Assembly (NCBI GenBank): GCA_047605265.1
Contig: JASGFY010000038.1
Span: forward strand, 1 to 28,523
DNA length: 28,523 nucleotides
Direction of reading: 5' to 3'
From: Solimonas sp047605265
GTDB lineage: Bacteria; Pseudomonadota; Gammaproteobacteria; Nevskiales; Nevskiaceae
Shown: piece by piece, positions 7,844 through 14,848 of the stretch
How positions within the stretch are numbered: the stretch's first letter is position 1
How the letters are laid out: each line of letters begins with the position of its first letter
The notes under the pieces: model-generated
What the model was told of the DNA's origin: nothing
Database searches by the model: none
Seen by the model: only the letters and a program-made list of their open reading frames with translations
Made by a program: the position numbers and the translations under genes

Positions 7844-8232
7844 TTACTTCTCGACCTTGGCGCCGACACTCGCGCCCGATGCGCCGCTGGCCGCTTCGGA
7901 GCCGGAACCCGTCGCGCCACCAACAGTCGACTTCGCCTGCTGCTGCGCTTTCTGAGCGCCCTTCTTCGCGTGGCTGCCCACTTTCTTGGCGCCAGCCTTG
8001 GCGCTGTTGCCGGCATTCTCGGCTGCGGCCTTGGTGGCGCCGGCGCCGTCCTCGACCTTGGCGGCAGCCGTATCCTGCACGCCTTGCGTGTCGGCCTGAG
8101 CCCGACGTCGACCTGCGCGGTCTGTGGCACCGCCACACCCGCCTTGACGCCGAGGTCGATGCCGGCGGCAAAGGCAGGCGCGCTCAGAGCACCGGTCGCG
8201 AGCAGCACGCCCGCAAAAATCAGGATCTTCAT
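7844..8232 (-). pseudogene. Small exported Ala/Lys-rich protein, frame broken by apparent 1-base deletion
   Basis: The 5' part (from ATG at 8232) encodes a clear signal peptide, MKILIFAGVLLATGALSAPA, with cleavage expected after AFA, then AGIDLGVKAGVAVPQTAQVDVG. In that frame the sequence then turns into an Arg/Pro-rich run. In the neighbouring frame a coherent low-complexity protein continues (QADTQGVQDTAAAKVEDG onward) to TAA at 7844-7846, rich in Ala, Lys, Gly and Gln. Restoring one base at about 8100-8103, for example GGG to GGGG in the coding strand, would join the frames into a 129-residue protein. A good ribosome-binding site (AGGAG) precedes the ATG, and a terminator follows. I do not recognise the family. 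A sequencing or assembly error in a short G run seems more likely than real decay, since both parts look intact. Confidence 0.7.
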
Positions 8233-8294
8233 TTAGGAGTCTCCTGAGTTTGCTTTAAAGCTTCCCGGTTCGGAAATCCGGCCGGCACCCTGCA

Positions 8295-8330
8295 TATAAA
8301 AGCCCCCCGCTGCCTGCGCAGCGGAGGGCT
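8295..8330 (-). terminator. Terminator of the OmpA-family gene
   Basis: Read on the minus strand, AGCCCTCCGCTGC pairs with GCAGCGGGGGGCT through one G-T wobble, with a short GCAG loop, and is followed by TTTTAT. It lies about 45 bases after the porin stop codon and upstream of the Ala/Lys-rich gene, so those two genes are probably separate transcripts. Confidence 0.85.
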
Positions 8331-8373
8331 CAACTTTTGCAATCTGCGGCTTACCCGCCGCTTACCGAACAGC

Positions 8374-9549
8374 CTACTCGCCGCGCGTGCGCGTCTCGGC
8401 GCGACGGTTCTGGGCACGGCCTTCCTCGGTGTCGTTCGTCGCCACCGGCTTCGACTCGCCATAGGCATACGTGTTCAGACGACCCGGTTCGACACCCTTG
8501 CGCAGCAGGTACTGCTTGACGGCGTTGGCACGGCGCTCCGACAGGCCCTGGTTGTAACCGTCAGTGCCGGCCGAGTCGGTGTGACCCGAAACGTCGACCT
8601 TCAGGGCCGGATACTTCTCGGAGACCTGGTTGATGACGTTGGCCGCGTCGTCGAGCATTTCCTTCGCGTAATCGGTCAGGTCGGACTTGTCGAACTCGAA
8701 GTGCACGTCCTCGAAGCGCAGTTCGGCGCCCGAACCGATGATCTTGAAGCGGCCGGAGCCGAGCGTCGTCGGGCAGCCCTTGTCGTCCACCGCGACACCA
8801 GGCGGCGTACCCGGGCACTGATCGATACCATCCGGCACGCCGTCGCCGTCGGAATCGACCGGGCAGCCTTTCGCATCGACCTTCACGCCCTGCGGCGTGC
8901 CCGGGCAGAGATCGGCATCGTCCGGCACGCCGTCGCCGTCCGAATCCTTGATCTCGGCCACCGGCTTGACCGGCTTGCCGCCCAGTGCGGCAACCAGACC
9001 GATCTTGACGACCGGCTCGCCGAAGCTGCCGTAGCCCTTGAAGTCGGTATCGACGAAGCGGTAGCGCGCATCGAAGCGCAGCCCGAGGCTGTCGCCGAAG
9101 TAGTCGCTCTTGAAGAACTTGAAGAAGCCGAAGCCGGCGTCGACGAACGGATCGGTCGACGAGTCGTCGGTCGCGGCATTGCGCAGCTTGTTGTACGTGC
9201 CGCCGACACCAATGCTCGTGTACGGCTCGAACTTCGGGTTGCGCGAATAGAAGAATATGCCATCGAGCTTGACGCTATATTGGCGCCAGCTGTTCGGGTC
9301 GCTGACGCCATCGCTCTTGAACTTGTCCCACGAACCGCTCAGTTCCCAGCCCCAATACTGGTTGATCGCGGCGCCGAAACCCAGGAACGAGCCGTTGCCG
9401 TTGGACGAGTTACGGTCACTGTCCTCGAACGTGTACTGATAGCCACCATCAATGTACGGCCGCAGTTCCTGCTCGGCTTCCTGCGCCAGTACCGGCGCGG
9501 CGAAGGCGGAAAGCAGAAGCGCTAGTCCGGCACGGTGCATTTTTTTCAT
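8374..9549 (-). CDS. OmpA/OprF-family outer membrane protein with TSP3 repeats
   Basis: A 391-residue outer-membrane protein. Residues 1-22 are a signal peptide (MKKMHRAGLALLLSAFAAPV, cleavage near VLA-QE). Residues about 28-190 form an eight-stranded OmpA-type beta barrel with alternating aromatic strands. Residues 200-260 hold two thrombospondin type 3-like repeats, each DSDGDGVPD followed by a CPGTP and CP pair, giving four cysteines and Asp-rich calcium-type loops. Residues 270-391 are the OmpA C-terminal peptidoglycan-binding domain, with GHTDSAGTDGYNQGLSERRA carrying the conserved Asp325 and the Arg339/340 pair. It anchors the outer membrane to peptidoglycan and may act as a slow porin like OprF. 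ATG 9549 was chosen for the signal peptide and the upstream GGGAGA; ATG 9540 is also possible. Confidence 0.93.
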   Translation of the reverse strand: MKKMHRAGLALLLSAFAAPVLAQEAEQELRPYIDGGYQYTFEDSDRNSSNGNGSFLGFGAAINQYWGWELSGSWDKFKSDGVSDPNSWRQYSVKLDGIFFYSRNPKFEPYTSIGVGGTYNKLRNAATDDSSTDPFVDAGFGFFKFFKSDYFGDSLGLRFDARYRFVDTDFKGYGSFGEPVVKIGLVAALGGKPVKPVAEIKDSDGDGVPDDADLCPGTPQGVKVDAKGCPVDSDGDGVPDGIDQCPGTPPGVAVDDKGCPTTLGSGRFKIIGSGAELRFEDVHFEFDKSDLTDYAKEMLDDAANVINQVSEKYPALKVDVSGHTDSAGTDGYNQGLSERRANAVKQYLLRKGVEPGRLNTYAYGESKPVATNDTEEGRAQNRRAETRTRGE

Positions 9550-9609
9550 CGCCGAATCTCCCAACCTCTTTAAGTTGTCCAAAGACAGAAAGCGTATGTT
9601 GCAGTCCCA

Positions 9610-9638
9610 ATTATACGCAGCAGCTTGTGCGCTGCAGC
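9610..9638 (-). promoter_or_regulatory. Probable sigma-70 promoter of the OmpA-family gene
   Basis: On the minus strand a perfect TATAAT occurs at 9615-9610, about 60 bases before the start codon. The expected -35 position (9638-9633) reads GCTGCA, a poor match, so recognition may depend on the -10 and upstream sequence. An interrupted inverted repeat (GCAGC/GCTGC) spans the spacer. Confidence 0.55.
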
Positions 9639-9673
9639 GAATATGGCGGGAGCCCCGGTCCGCGAACCCTGAC

Positions 9674-9702
9674 TTGCCAGCGCTCCCCTTAGCAGCCATT
9701 CT
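9674..9702 (+). promoter_or_regulatory. Possible sigma-70 promoter of the sohB-like gene
   Basis: TTGCCA (9674-9679, five of six to consensus) is followed 17 bases later by CATTCT (9697-9702, three of six), about 50 bases before the sohB ATG. The -10 match is weak. Confidence 0.35.
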
Positions 9703-9752
9703 GCCGTGCAAACTAGAAGTTTTCCAGTGAGTTGCACGAACAAAAAACAGAA

Positions 9753-10796
9753 ATGAGCGAATTCCTTGCCGCCTACGGTCTTTTCCTTGCCAAGACCGTG
9801 ACATGGATCACAGCGATCGTGCTCGTCAGCGTGCTGCTGCTGACTCTGTTGCGGACCGCCCGTAGCGAAGCTGGGCCCGAGCGGCTCGACATCCGCAGTC
9901 TCAATCGCCGCTACGAGGGGCTGGCAGACGCCATCCGCGAAGAAATCCTTGATGGACCCGCGCGCAAGCAACGGCTGAAGCAGCGCCGGTCTGCCGCAAG
10001 GCAACAAAGTAAAAGGGCCAGGCGCGCCGACGGCCAGCGCAAACCGCGCCTCTACGTGCTGCAGTTTCGCGGCGACCTGCAGGCCTCGGCCGTCGATTCG
10101 CTGCGCGAAGAAATCAGCGCCATCCTGCAGGTCGCCGAGGCCGGCCGCGACGAAGTCGTTCTGCGCCTGGATAGCGAAGGCGGGATGGTGCACGGCTACG
10201 GGCTCGCCGCCTCGCAGCTCGCCCGCCTGCGCCGCACCGGCATCCGCCTGACGGTGGCCGTCGACAAGGTCGCCGCGAGCGGCGGCTACATGATGGCCTG
10301 CGTCGCCGACCGCATCGTCGCGGCGCCGTTCGCGATCGTCGGCTCGATCGGCGTCGTCGCACAGCTGCCGAACTTCCATCGTCTGCTCAGACGCCTCGAT
10401 GTCGACTACGAGCTGCATACGGCCGGCGATTTCAAGCGCACGCTGACGCTGTTCGGCGAAAATACCGAGGCCGGCCGCGAGAAGTTCCGCGCCGAGATCG
10501 AAGAGACGCACGCGCTGTTCAAACGCTTCATCCGCGAGTTCCGTCCGCAGCTCGACGTCGAACGGGTCGCGACCGGCGAGCACTGGTTCGGCACGCAGGC
10601 GCTCGAGCTGCAGCTGATCGACGAACTGCAGACCAGCGACGATTACCTGTTGTCGCGCGTCGCGGATGCCGAGCTGTTCGGCCTGCAGTTCCGTCGCCGC
10701 CGGCCGCTCGCGCAACGCCTGTCCGAAGGACTCGTGCGCCTCGGCATCGGCCTGCGGCGCAGCGTCGAGGAAACCACGTTGCCGCGCTGGCGCTGA
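9753..10796 (+). CDS. sohB: SohB-like S49-family periplasmic/membrane serine protease
   Basis: A 347-residue S49 (signal peptide peptidase A family) protease, close to the 349 residues of E. coli SohB. Residues 10-34 form an N-terminal membrane anchor. A basic, poorly conserved segment (about 70-98, many Arg/Lys/Gln) precedes the protease domain at about 98-300. The Ser-Lys dyad is visible: Ser177 in VAASGGYMMACVADRIVAAP and Lys228 in GDFKRTLTLFGENTE. The C-terminal tail is Arg-rich. The family degrades membrane or periplasmic peptides; multicopy E. coli sohB compensates for loss of degP, which fits a Deg-type protease lying two genes downstream. The start at 9753 places the anchor at the N-terminus; an in-frame start at 9732 adds 7 residues. 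Ribosome-binding site is weak. Confidence 0.9.
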   Translation: MSEFLAAYGLFLAKTVTWITAIVLVSVLLLTLLRTARSEAGPERLDIRSLNRRYEGLADAIREEILDGPARKQRLKQRRSAARQQSKRARRADGQRKPRLYVLQFRGDLQASAVDSLREEISAILQVAEAGRDEVVLRLDSEGGMVHGYGLAASQLARLRRTGIRLTVAVDKVAASGGYMMACVADRIVAAPFAIVGSIGVVAQLPNFHRLLRRLDVDYELHTAGDFKRTLTLFGENTEAGREKFRAEIEETHALFKRFIREFRPQLDVERVATGEHWFGTQALELQLIDELQTSDDYLLSRVADAELFGLQFRRRRPLAQRLSEGLVRLGIGLRRSVEETTLPRWR

Positions 10797-10827
10797 GACC
10801 CCGTCCCACATTCACCGGAGATCTCCC

Positions 10828-11460
10828 ATGAAATTATCCAGCCGCAGCTTCTTCGCCAGCGGGCGCATCCCCGGCCGCTGCGCGTTCGCCGCGCAGGCGC
10901 CGTTCGGCCACGTGCGCCTGGCCCGGAACCGCAGTCCGCACCTGCGCTGGAGCGGCGCGCCGGCCGCGACGCGGAGTTTCGTCGTGACCTGCATCGATGC
11001 CGACGCGCCGACCCGGCCCGATGACGTCAACCGCGAAGGCCGCAGCGTGCCGGCGAGCCTGCCGCGCGCCGAATTCGTGCACTGGCTGCTCGCCGACATC
11101 CCGGCCGACGTCAGCGAGATCGCCGAGGGCTCGGCGAGCGACGGCGTCGTCGCGCACGGCAAGCCGCAGCCGGCGGGCCCCGAAGGCTCGGTGCAGGGCC
11201 TCAACGACTACACGGGCTGGTTCAAGGGCGACGCGACGATGGAAGGCCGGTATCTCGGTTACGACGGCCCCTGCCCGCCCTGGAACGACGAGCGCGTGCA
11301 CCGCTACACTTTCGAGGTGCTGGCGCTAGCCGTGCCGTCGCTCGGGCTGGCGCCCGGCTTCGGCGTCGCCGATCTGCGCAAGGCCGTCGACGGCCATGTG
11401 CTGGCGCGCGCCGCTCTCGTCGGCCGCTACAGCCTGAATCCGGCCGTCCGCCTGCGCTGA
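10828..11460 (+). CDS. YbhB/YbcL-type PEBP (Raf kinase inhibitor-like) family protein
   Basis: A 210-residue phosphatidylethanolamine-binding-protein-fold member. Seen: TCIDADAPTRPDDVNREGR (54-72), corresponding to the conserved DPDAP ligand-pocket loop; EFVHWLLADIP (82-92) with the conserved His-Trp; and GYDGPCPPWNDERVHRYTFEVLAL (144-167), the GPxPP..HRY signature. The role of bacterial members is not settled; no ligand can be inferred. No signal peptide is evident, so it is likely cytoplasmic. A clear ribosome-binding site (CGGAGA) precedes the ATG, 31 bases after sohB, so the two may be co-transcribed. The N-terminus lacks about 10-15 residues of the usual first strands, or is simply divergent. 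Confidence 0.88.
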   Translation: MKLSSRSFFASGRIPGRCAFAAQAPFGHVRLARNRSPHLRWSGAPAATRSFVVTCIDADAPTRPDDVNREGRSVPASLPRAEFVHWLLADIPADVSEIAEGSASDGVVAHGKPQPAGPEGSVQGLNDYTGWFKGDATMEGRYLGYDGPCPPWNDERVHRYTFEVLALAVPSLGLAPGFGVADLRKAVDGHVLARAALVGRYSLNPAVRLR

Positions 11461-11469
11461 GCGCCGGCC

Positions 11470-11506
11470 GGAACCTATTCCGCCAGGCGGCGGTCTACAC
11501 CGCCGC
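11470..11506 (+). promoter_or_regulatory. Sigma-E/AlgU-like promoter candidate overlapped by an inverted repeat
   Basis: GGAACCT (11470-11476), 17 bases, then TCTAC (11494-11498) resembles the GAACTT-N16/17-TCTGA consensus of sigma-E/AlgU. It lies 44 bases before the deg-type protease, a classic sigma-E target family. An 8-bp inverted repeat GCGGCGGT / ACCGCCGC (11487-11494 / 11499-11506) covers the -10. It could be an operator or an RNA hairpin ending the upstream transcript, although no T-run follows. Confidence 0.4.
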
Positions 11507-11541
11507 TGCCCATCCGCAGCCCGATCCGAGATTTATTCCAG

Positions 11542-12960
11542 ATGTCCAAAGAATTCGCCGTCAAGCTCATCGCTCCGCTCGCGGTCTCGGCGTCCATCCT
11601 CGGCGCCGCCTTCATGCTCTCGTCGGCCCCGCCGCCGGCGCATGCCGACATTCCGGTCACCCCGCAGCAGCAACAGCTGCCGGTCGTCGGCGGCGTGCCG
11701 TCGCTGGCCCCCATGGTCAAGCCGGTGATGCCGGCCGTGGTCAACATCTCCGTCACCGGCGAGGTCGAGGTTCGCAATCCGTTGATGGACGATCCGTTCT
11801 TCCGCCGCTTCTTCGACGTCCCGGACCAGCCGCAGGAGCGCGAATTCCAGTCGGTCGGCTCGGGCGTGATCGTCGACGCCGGCAAGGGCTACGTGATCAC
11901 CAACAATCACGTGGTCAAGGACGCCAAGGAGATCAAGGTCCGTCTCAACGACGACCGCGAGTTCGACGCCAAACTGGTCGGCCGCGATGACGGCACCGAC
12001 GTCGCCGTGCTGCAGATCAAGGCCGACAAGCTGACGGCGCTGCCGCTCGGCAACTCCGACGCGCTGCAGGTCGGCGACTTCGTCGTCGCCGTCGGCTCGC
12101 CGTACAACCTGCGCCAGACCGTCACCAGCGGCATCGTCTCGGCGCTCGGCCGTACCGGCATCAGCGACGGCTTCGGCGACTTCATCCAGACCGACGCCTC
12201 GATCAACCCGGGCAACTCGGGCGGCGCGCTCGTCAATCTCAAGGGCGAGCTGGTCGGCGTACCGTCGATGATCTACTCGCAGTCCGGCGGCAACGTCGGC
12301 ATCGGCTTCGCGATCCCGGTCAACCTCGTCAAGAGCATCATGACGCAGCTGATCGACCACGGTTCGATCGAACGCGGCCGCATCGGCGTCGTCGGCGGCC
12401 AGGAAGTGACGCCGGAGCTCGCCAAGGCGCTGAACCTGCCGAGCAACCGCGGCGCACTGATCGGCCGCATCGTGCCGGGCTCCCCGGCCGACAAAGCGGG
12501 CCTCAAGGCCGGCGACCTCGTCGTGTCGGCCAACGGCAAGGACATCACCGACTTCCCGCAGCTGCGCAGCATCGTCGGCCTGCTCCACGTCGGCGACAAG
12601 GTCGACATGAAGCTCTACCGCGACGGCAAGCTGAAGAACGTCACGGTGACGGTCGGCAAGGACACGCAGCAGGCCACGGCCGTGACCAAGGACACCTCGC
12701 CGCGTCTCGCCGGTGCCACGTTCGCGCCGGTCGACGACAGCATGCGCGACGACGACATCGACAGCGGCATCGTCGTCAAGTCGGTGCAGCAGGGCTCGCC
12801 CGCCGCCAAGGCCGGCCTGCGTCCGAACGACGTCATCATCGCCATCAACCGCCAGCCGGTGACGACGATGGAAGACTTTAACAAGCTGATCTCGGCGAAA
12901 GGCCAGCTGCTGCTGCAGCTGCGCCGCGGACCGGGCGCGCTGTTCCTGCTGCTGCAATAG
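11542..12960 (+). CDS. Do-family serine endopeptidase (DegP/DegQ/MucD type)
   Basis: A 472-residue periplasmic protease-chaperone that removes misfolded envelope proteins. Residues 1-36 form an export signal ending AHADIP. The trypsin-like domain at about 60-270 carries the full triad: His123 (TNNHVV), Asp153 (GTDVAVL) and Ser226 (NPGNSGGAL). PDZ1 spans about 280-371 and PDZ2 about 395-470, the arrangement of DegP/DegQ/MucD rather than one-PDZ DegS. The Q-linker before the protease domain is short, more like MucD/DegQ than DegP. The C-terminal GPGALFLLLQ is also Do-family-like. The start at 11542 gives the signal peptide; the ribosome-binding site is weak (GAG in CCGAGATTTATTCC). A sigma-E-like site lies upstream. 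Confidence 0.93.
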   Translation: MSKEFAVKLIAPLAVSASILGAAFMLSSAPPPAHADIPVTPQQQQLPVVGGVPSLAPMVKPVMPAVVNISVTGEVEVRNPLMDDPFFRRFFDVPDQPQEREFQSVGSGVIVDAGKGYVITNNHVVKDAKEIKVRLNDDREFDAKLVGRDDGTDVAVLQIKADKLTALPLGNSDALQVGDFVVAVGSPYNLRQTVTSGIVSALGRTGISDGFGDFIQTDASINPGNSGGALVNLKGELVGVPSMIYSQSGGNVGIGFAIPVNLVKSIMTQLIDHGSIERGRIGVVGGQEVTPELAKALNLPSNRGALIGRIVPGSPADKAGLKAGDLVVSANGKDITDFPQLRSIVGLLHVGDKVDMKLYRDGKLKNVTVTVGKDTQQATAVTKDTSPRLAGATFAPVDDSMRDDDIDSGIVVKSVQQGSPAAKAGLRPNDVIIAINRQPVTTMEDFNKLISAKGQLLLQLRRGPGALFLLLQ

Positions 12961-13016
12961 CGCCGGACGACGAGCCCCGGCAGGGCGGCGGCACAGTAGA
13001 CGCCTCGACAGGCGGA

Positions 13017-13022
13017 TATACT
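13017..13022 (+). promoter_or_regulatory. Possible -10 element for the TIGR02449-zapA operon
   Basis: TATACT lies 31 bases before the small coiled-coil gene, in an otherwise GC-rich 92-base gap. The matching -35 position (about 12994-12999) reads CAGTAG and is poor, so this is tentative. Confidence 0.35.
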
Positions 13023-13052
13023 GGGCCGTCGCCCTTTTGTTTTTCCGACGCA

Positions 13053-13247
13053 ATGATCGAAGCCGAACTCCAGCAGCTCGAAGAGCGCGTACAGCGCCTG
13101 ATGGCGGCCTACCGCCAGGCACGCCTCGAGCAGAAGCGCGCGCTGCAGGAGCGGGATCGTGCGCTCGCGCTGAACGCGGAGCTGCGCCGCCGCATCGAGG
13201 GCATCGTCGAACGCGTGCGCTCGCTCGAATCGGAGCAGGAGTCATGA
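13053..13247 (+). CDS. TIGR02449-family small coiled-coil protein
   Basis: A 64-residue, highly charged protein with heptad-like spacing of Leu/Ala across almost its whole length (ELQQLEERVQRLMAAYRQ and onward), predicted as one long coiled coil. It matches the small protein family that sits directly before zapA in many Gammaproteobacteria. It recalls the division factor ZapB in size and coiled-coil character, but a division role is inference. Its stop overlaps the zapA start (ATGA at 13244-13247), implying translational coupling. Confidence 0.85.
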   Translation: MIEAELQQLEERVQRLMAAYRQARLEQKRALQERDRALALNAELRRRIEGIVERVRSLESEQES

Positions 13248-13570
13248 CGGCCGGTAAGGACAGGGATATCGACGAACCCTTGAGCATCACCGTACGCATC
13301 ATGGGCAAGGAATATGCGGTCGCCTGCCCACCCGACGAGCACGAAGCGCTGATCAAGTCGGCTGACTACCTCAACGAACGGATGACCAGCATCCGCAAGC
13401 GCGGCAAGGCACTCGGCGCCGAACGCATCGCGGTGATGGCGGCGCTGAACATCACGCGCGAACTGCTGGAGCTCAAGGGCGTCGAAGGCGTTGCGCAGGC
13501 CGATCCGGCGACCGTACAGCGCCTGCGCCAGCTCGCGCTCGACATCGATTCGACGATGTCGCTGGAGTGA
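13244..13570 (+). CDS. zapA: Cell division protein ZapA
   Basis: A 108-residue cytoplasmic protein that bundles FtsZ filaments and stabilises the Z ring. The N-terminal globular part carries the family-typical SITVRIMGKEYAVACPPDEHEALIKSADYLNERM. The C-terminal half is a long helix that dimerises (IAVMAALNITRELLELK and onward). Starting at 13244 overlaps the preceding gene by four bases; an upstream in-frame extension would overlap it entirely and is not conserved. The 6S RNA gene starts 44 bases after the stop, as in many relatives. Confidence 0.93.
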   Translation: MTAGKDRDIDEPLSITVRIMGKEYAVACPPDEHEALIKSADYLNERMTSIRKRGKALGAERIAVMAALNITRELLELKGVEGVAQADPATVQRLRQLALDIDSTMSLE

Positions 13571-13613
13571 CCGGCAGTCGAAGCGTCGCCGGCGCCCGTG
13601 ATATTCTGCGGCC

Positions 13614-13797
13614 GTGTCTCCTGCAGTGTTCGCGATGCGGTTCGGTACCCTTGAGCCTATTTGCAAAATCCCGGGAGCCGTAACCACGCCGGGCGTGCAG
13701 GCCCACCACGCAGTGGGAAGCCCGATGGCATGGCGAGGTGCCCACTTGAGACTACGTCTCAAGGTCAAGAACCGATGACGGCACAGGCGGGAGACAC
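13614..13797 (+). ncRNA. ssrS: 6S RNA
   Basis: Regulates sigma-70 RNA polymerase by mimicking an open promoter. The region between zapA and fau is its standard site. The ends pair as a closing stem: GTGTCTCC (13614-13621) with GGAGACAC (13790-13797), giving 184 nt, the same length as E. coli 6S RNA. Other matches are GTTCGCGATGCGG soon after the 5' stem, the central-bubble segment CCTTGAGCC (about 13649-13657), and the 3' hairpin CTTGAGAC-TAC-GTCTCAAG (13745-13763). A -10-like TATTCT (13602-13607) lies 7 bases before the 5' end. Precise ends are inferred from pairing. The 3' 23 bases overlap the fau coding region. Confidence 0.9.
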
Positions 13798-14386
13798 CTA
13801 TACGCGCAAGCAGGCGCTGCGCCGCGAACTCCGCGCGCGGCGCCTGTCTCATTCGCGGTCGCTCTCCGTCGCACAAAAATCGCGTGCCGCCGCACGGGCC
13901 GCGCGGCACGCCCTGCGCGAACTGCGCGCCTCGCGCGCGCGCCGCGTCGCCGTTTATCTCGCCTATGGCAGCGAACTGCCGACGCAGGCGCTGATCGACC
14001 GCCTGCACGCGCGCGGCCTGCGCGTCGCGATCCCGCGCATCACAGGCCCTGGCCGGATGCATTTCGAATGGTTGAGCCCGACGATGCCCTTGCGGCGCAA
14101 TCGTTACGGCATCGCCGAACCGGCGCGGCGCGGCACGCGTGCGTGGCGCGGTGAGTTCGATGCGGTGGTGCTGCCGCTGCTCGGCTTCGATGCGCACGGC
14201 AACCGCCTCGGCACCGGCGGCGGCTACTACGACCGCTGGCTCGCGCGTCCGCGCGTCGCGCGACGGCCGCGTCATCTCGGCTACGCTTACGCGATCCAGC
14301 AAGTCGAACAGATTCCGCGCGAGCCCTGGGACGTGAGGCTCGATGTGGTCATCACCGAAAAAGGGGTGCTATGGCCTATTGGCTGA
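13775..14386 (+). CDS. fau: 5-formyltetrahydrofolate cyclo-ligase
   Basis: Converts 5-formyltetrahydrofolate to 5,10-methenyltetrahydrofolate using ATP, returning folate to one-carbon metabolism. From ATG 13775 the protein has 203 residues. The KQALRRELRARR N-terminus, VAVYLAYGSELPT (58-70), FDAVVLPLLGFDAHGNRLGTGGGYYDRWLA (128-157; ATP/folate site) and the C-terminal PWDVRLDVVITEKG are all typical. The first seven to eight codons lie within the 3' arm of 6S RNA, and the AAGG ribosome-binding candidate (13761-13764) is in the 6S 3' hairpin. No later ATG keeps the conserved KQALRRELR. In E. coli the homologue ygfA is co-transcribed with ssrS. Confidence 0.93.
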   Translation: MTAQAGDTYTRKQALRRELRARRLSHSRSLSVAQKSRAAARAARHALRELRASRARRVAVYLAYGSELPTQALIDRLHARGLRVAIPRITGPGRMHFEWLSPTMPLRRNRYGIAEPARRGTRAWRGEFDAVVLPLLGFDAHGNRLGTGGGYYDRWLARPRVARRPRHLGYAYAIQQVEQIPREPWDVRLDVVITEKGVLWPIG

Positions 14387-14838
14387 TGAAGTCCGAGCCC
14401 GATGTGTTCTCGATCGACGATCTCGCGTCGCGGCCGCGGCAGACCGAGCCGTGGAACGGCGTGCGCAACTATCAGGTGCGCAACATGTTCCGCGACCAGT
14501 TCAAGACCGGCGACCTGGCGTTCTTCTATCACTCCAACGCCAAGGTGCCCGGCATCTACGGCATCATGACGGTCGCCTCGAACGCCTATCCCGACCCGAC
14601 GCAGTTCGACCCGAAGTCCGAGTACTACGATCCGAAGTCGACGCGCGAGGAGCCGCGCTGGCTGCTCGTCGACGTCAAGTTCGAGCGCAAGCTCGAGCAT
14701 CCGGTCACGCTCGCGACGCTGCGCGAGCACGAGAAAAAACTCGCCGGACTCATGGTGCTCGCCAAGGGCAGCCGCCTGTCGGTGACGCCGGTCAAGCCGG
14801 CGCACTGGGATTACATCCTCGCGCTCGAGAAGAAGTAG
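14371..14838 (+). CDS. EVE domain-containing protein
   Basis: A 155-residue single-domain protein of the EVE family, related to the PUA/YTH fold that reads modified bases. Seen: MAYWLMKSEPDVFSIDDL at the N-terminus, the TEPWNGVRNYQVRNM loop with the conserved Trp-Asn-Gly-Val-Arg-Asn-Tyr, GDLAFFYHSNAKVPGIYG, and VDVKFERKLEHPVTL. The exact ligand in bacteria is not settled. The ATG overlaps the end of fau by 16 bases and has AAGGGG upstream, so it is translated in the same operon. Linkage of this gene to fau is common in Gammaproteobacteria. Confidence 0.92.
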   Translation: MAYWLMKSEPDVFSIDDLASRPRQTEPWNGVRNYQVRNMFRDQFKTGDLAFFYHSNAKVPGIYGIMTVASNAYPDPTQFDPKSEYYDPKSTREEPRWLLVDVKFERKLEHPVTLATLREHEKKLAGLMVLAKGSRLSVTPVKPAHWDYILALEKK

Positions 14839-14848
14839 CGCGGCGCAC

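Noticed and set aside
11533..13356. Long minus-strand open frame opposite the Deg protease
   Set aside because: The protease strand has full catalytic motifs and a signal peptide. The antisense frame also runs through zapA and its small partner, which are conserved.
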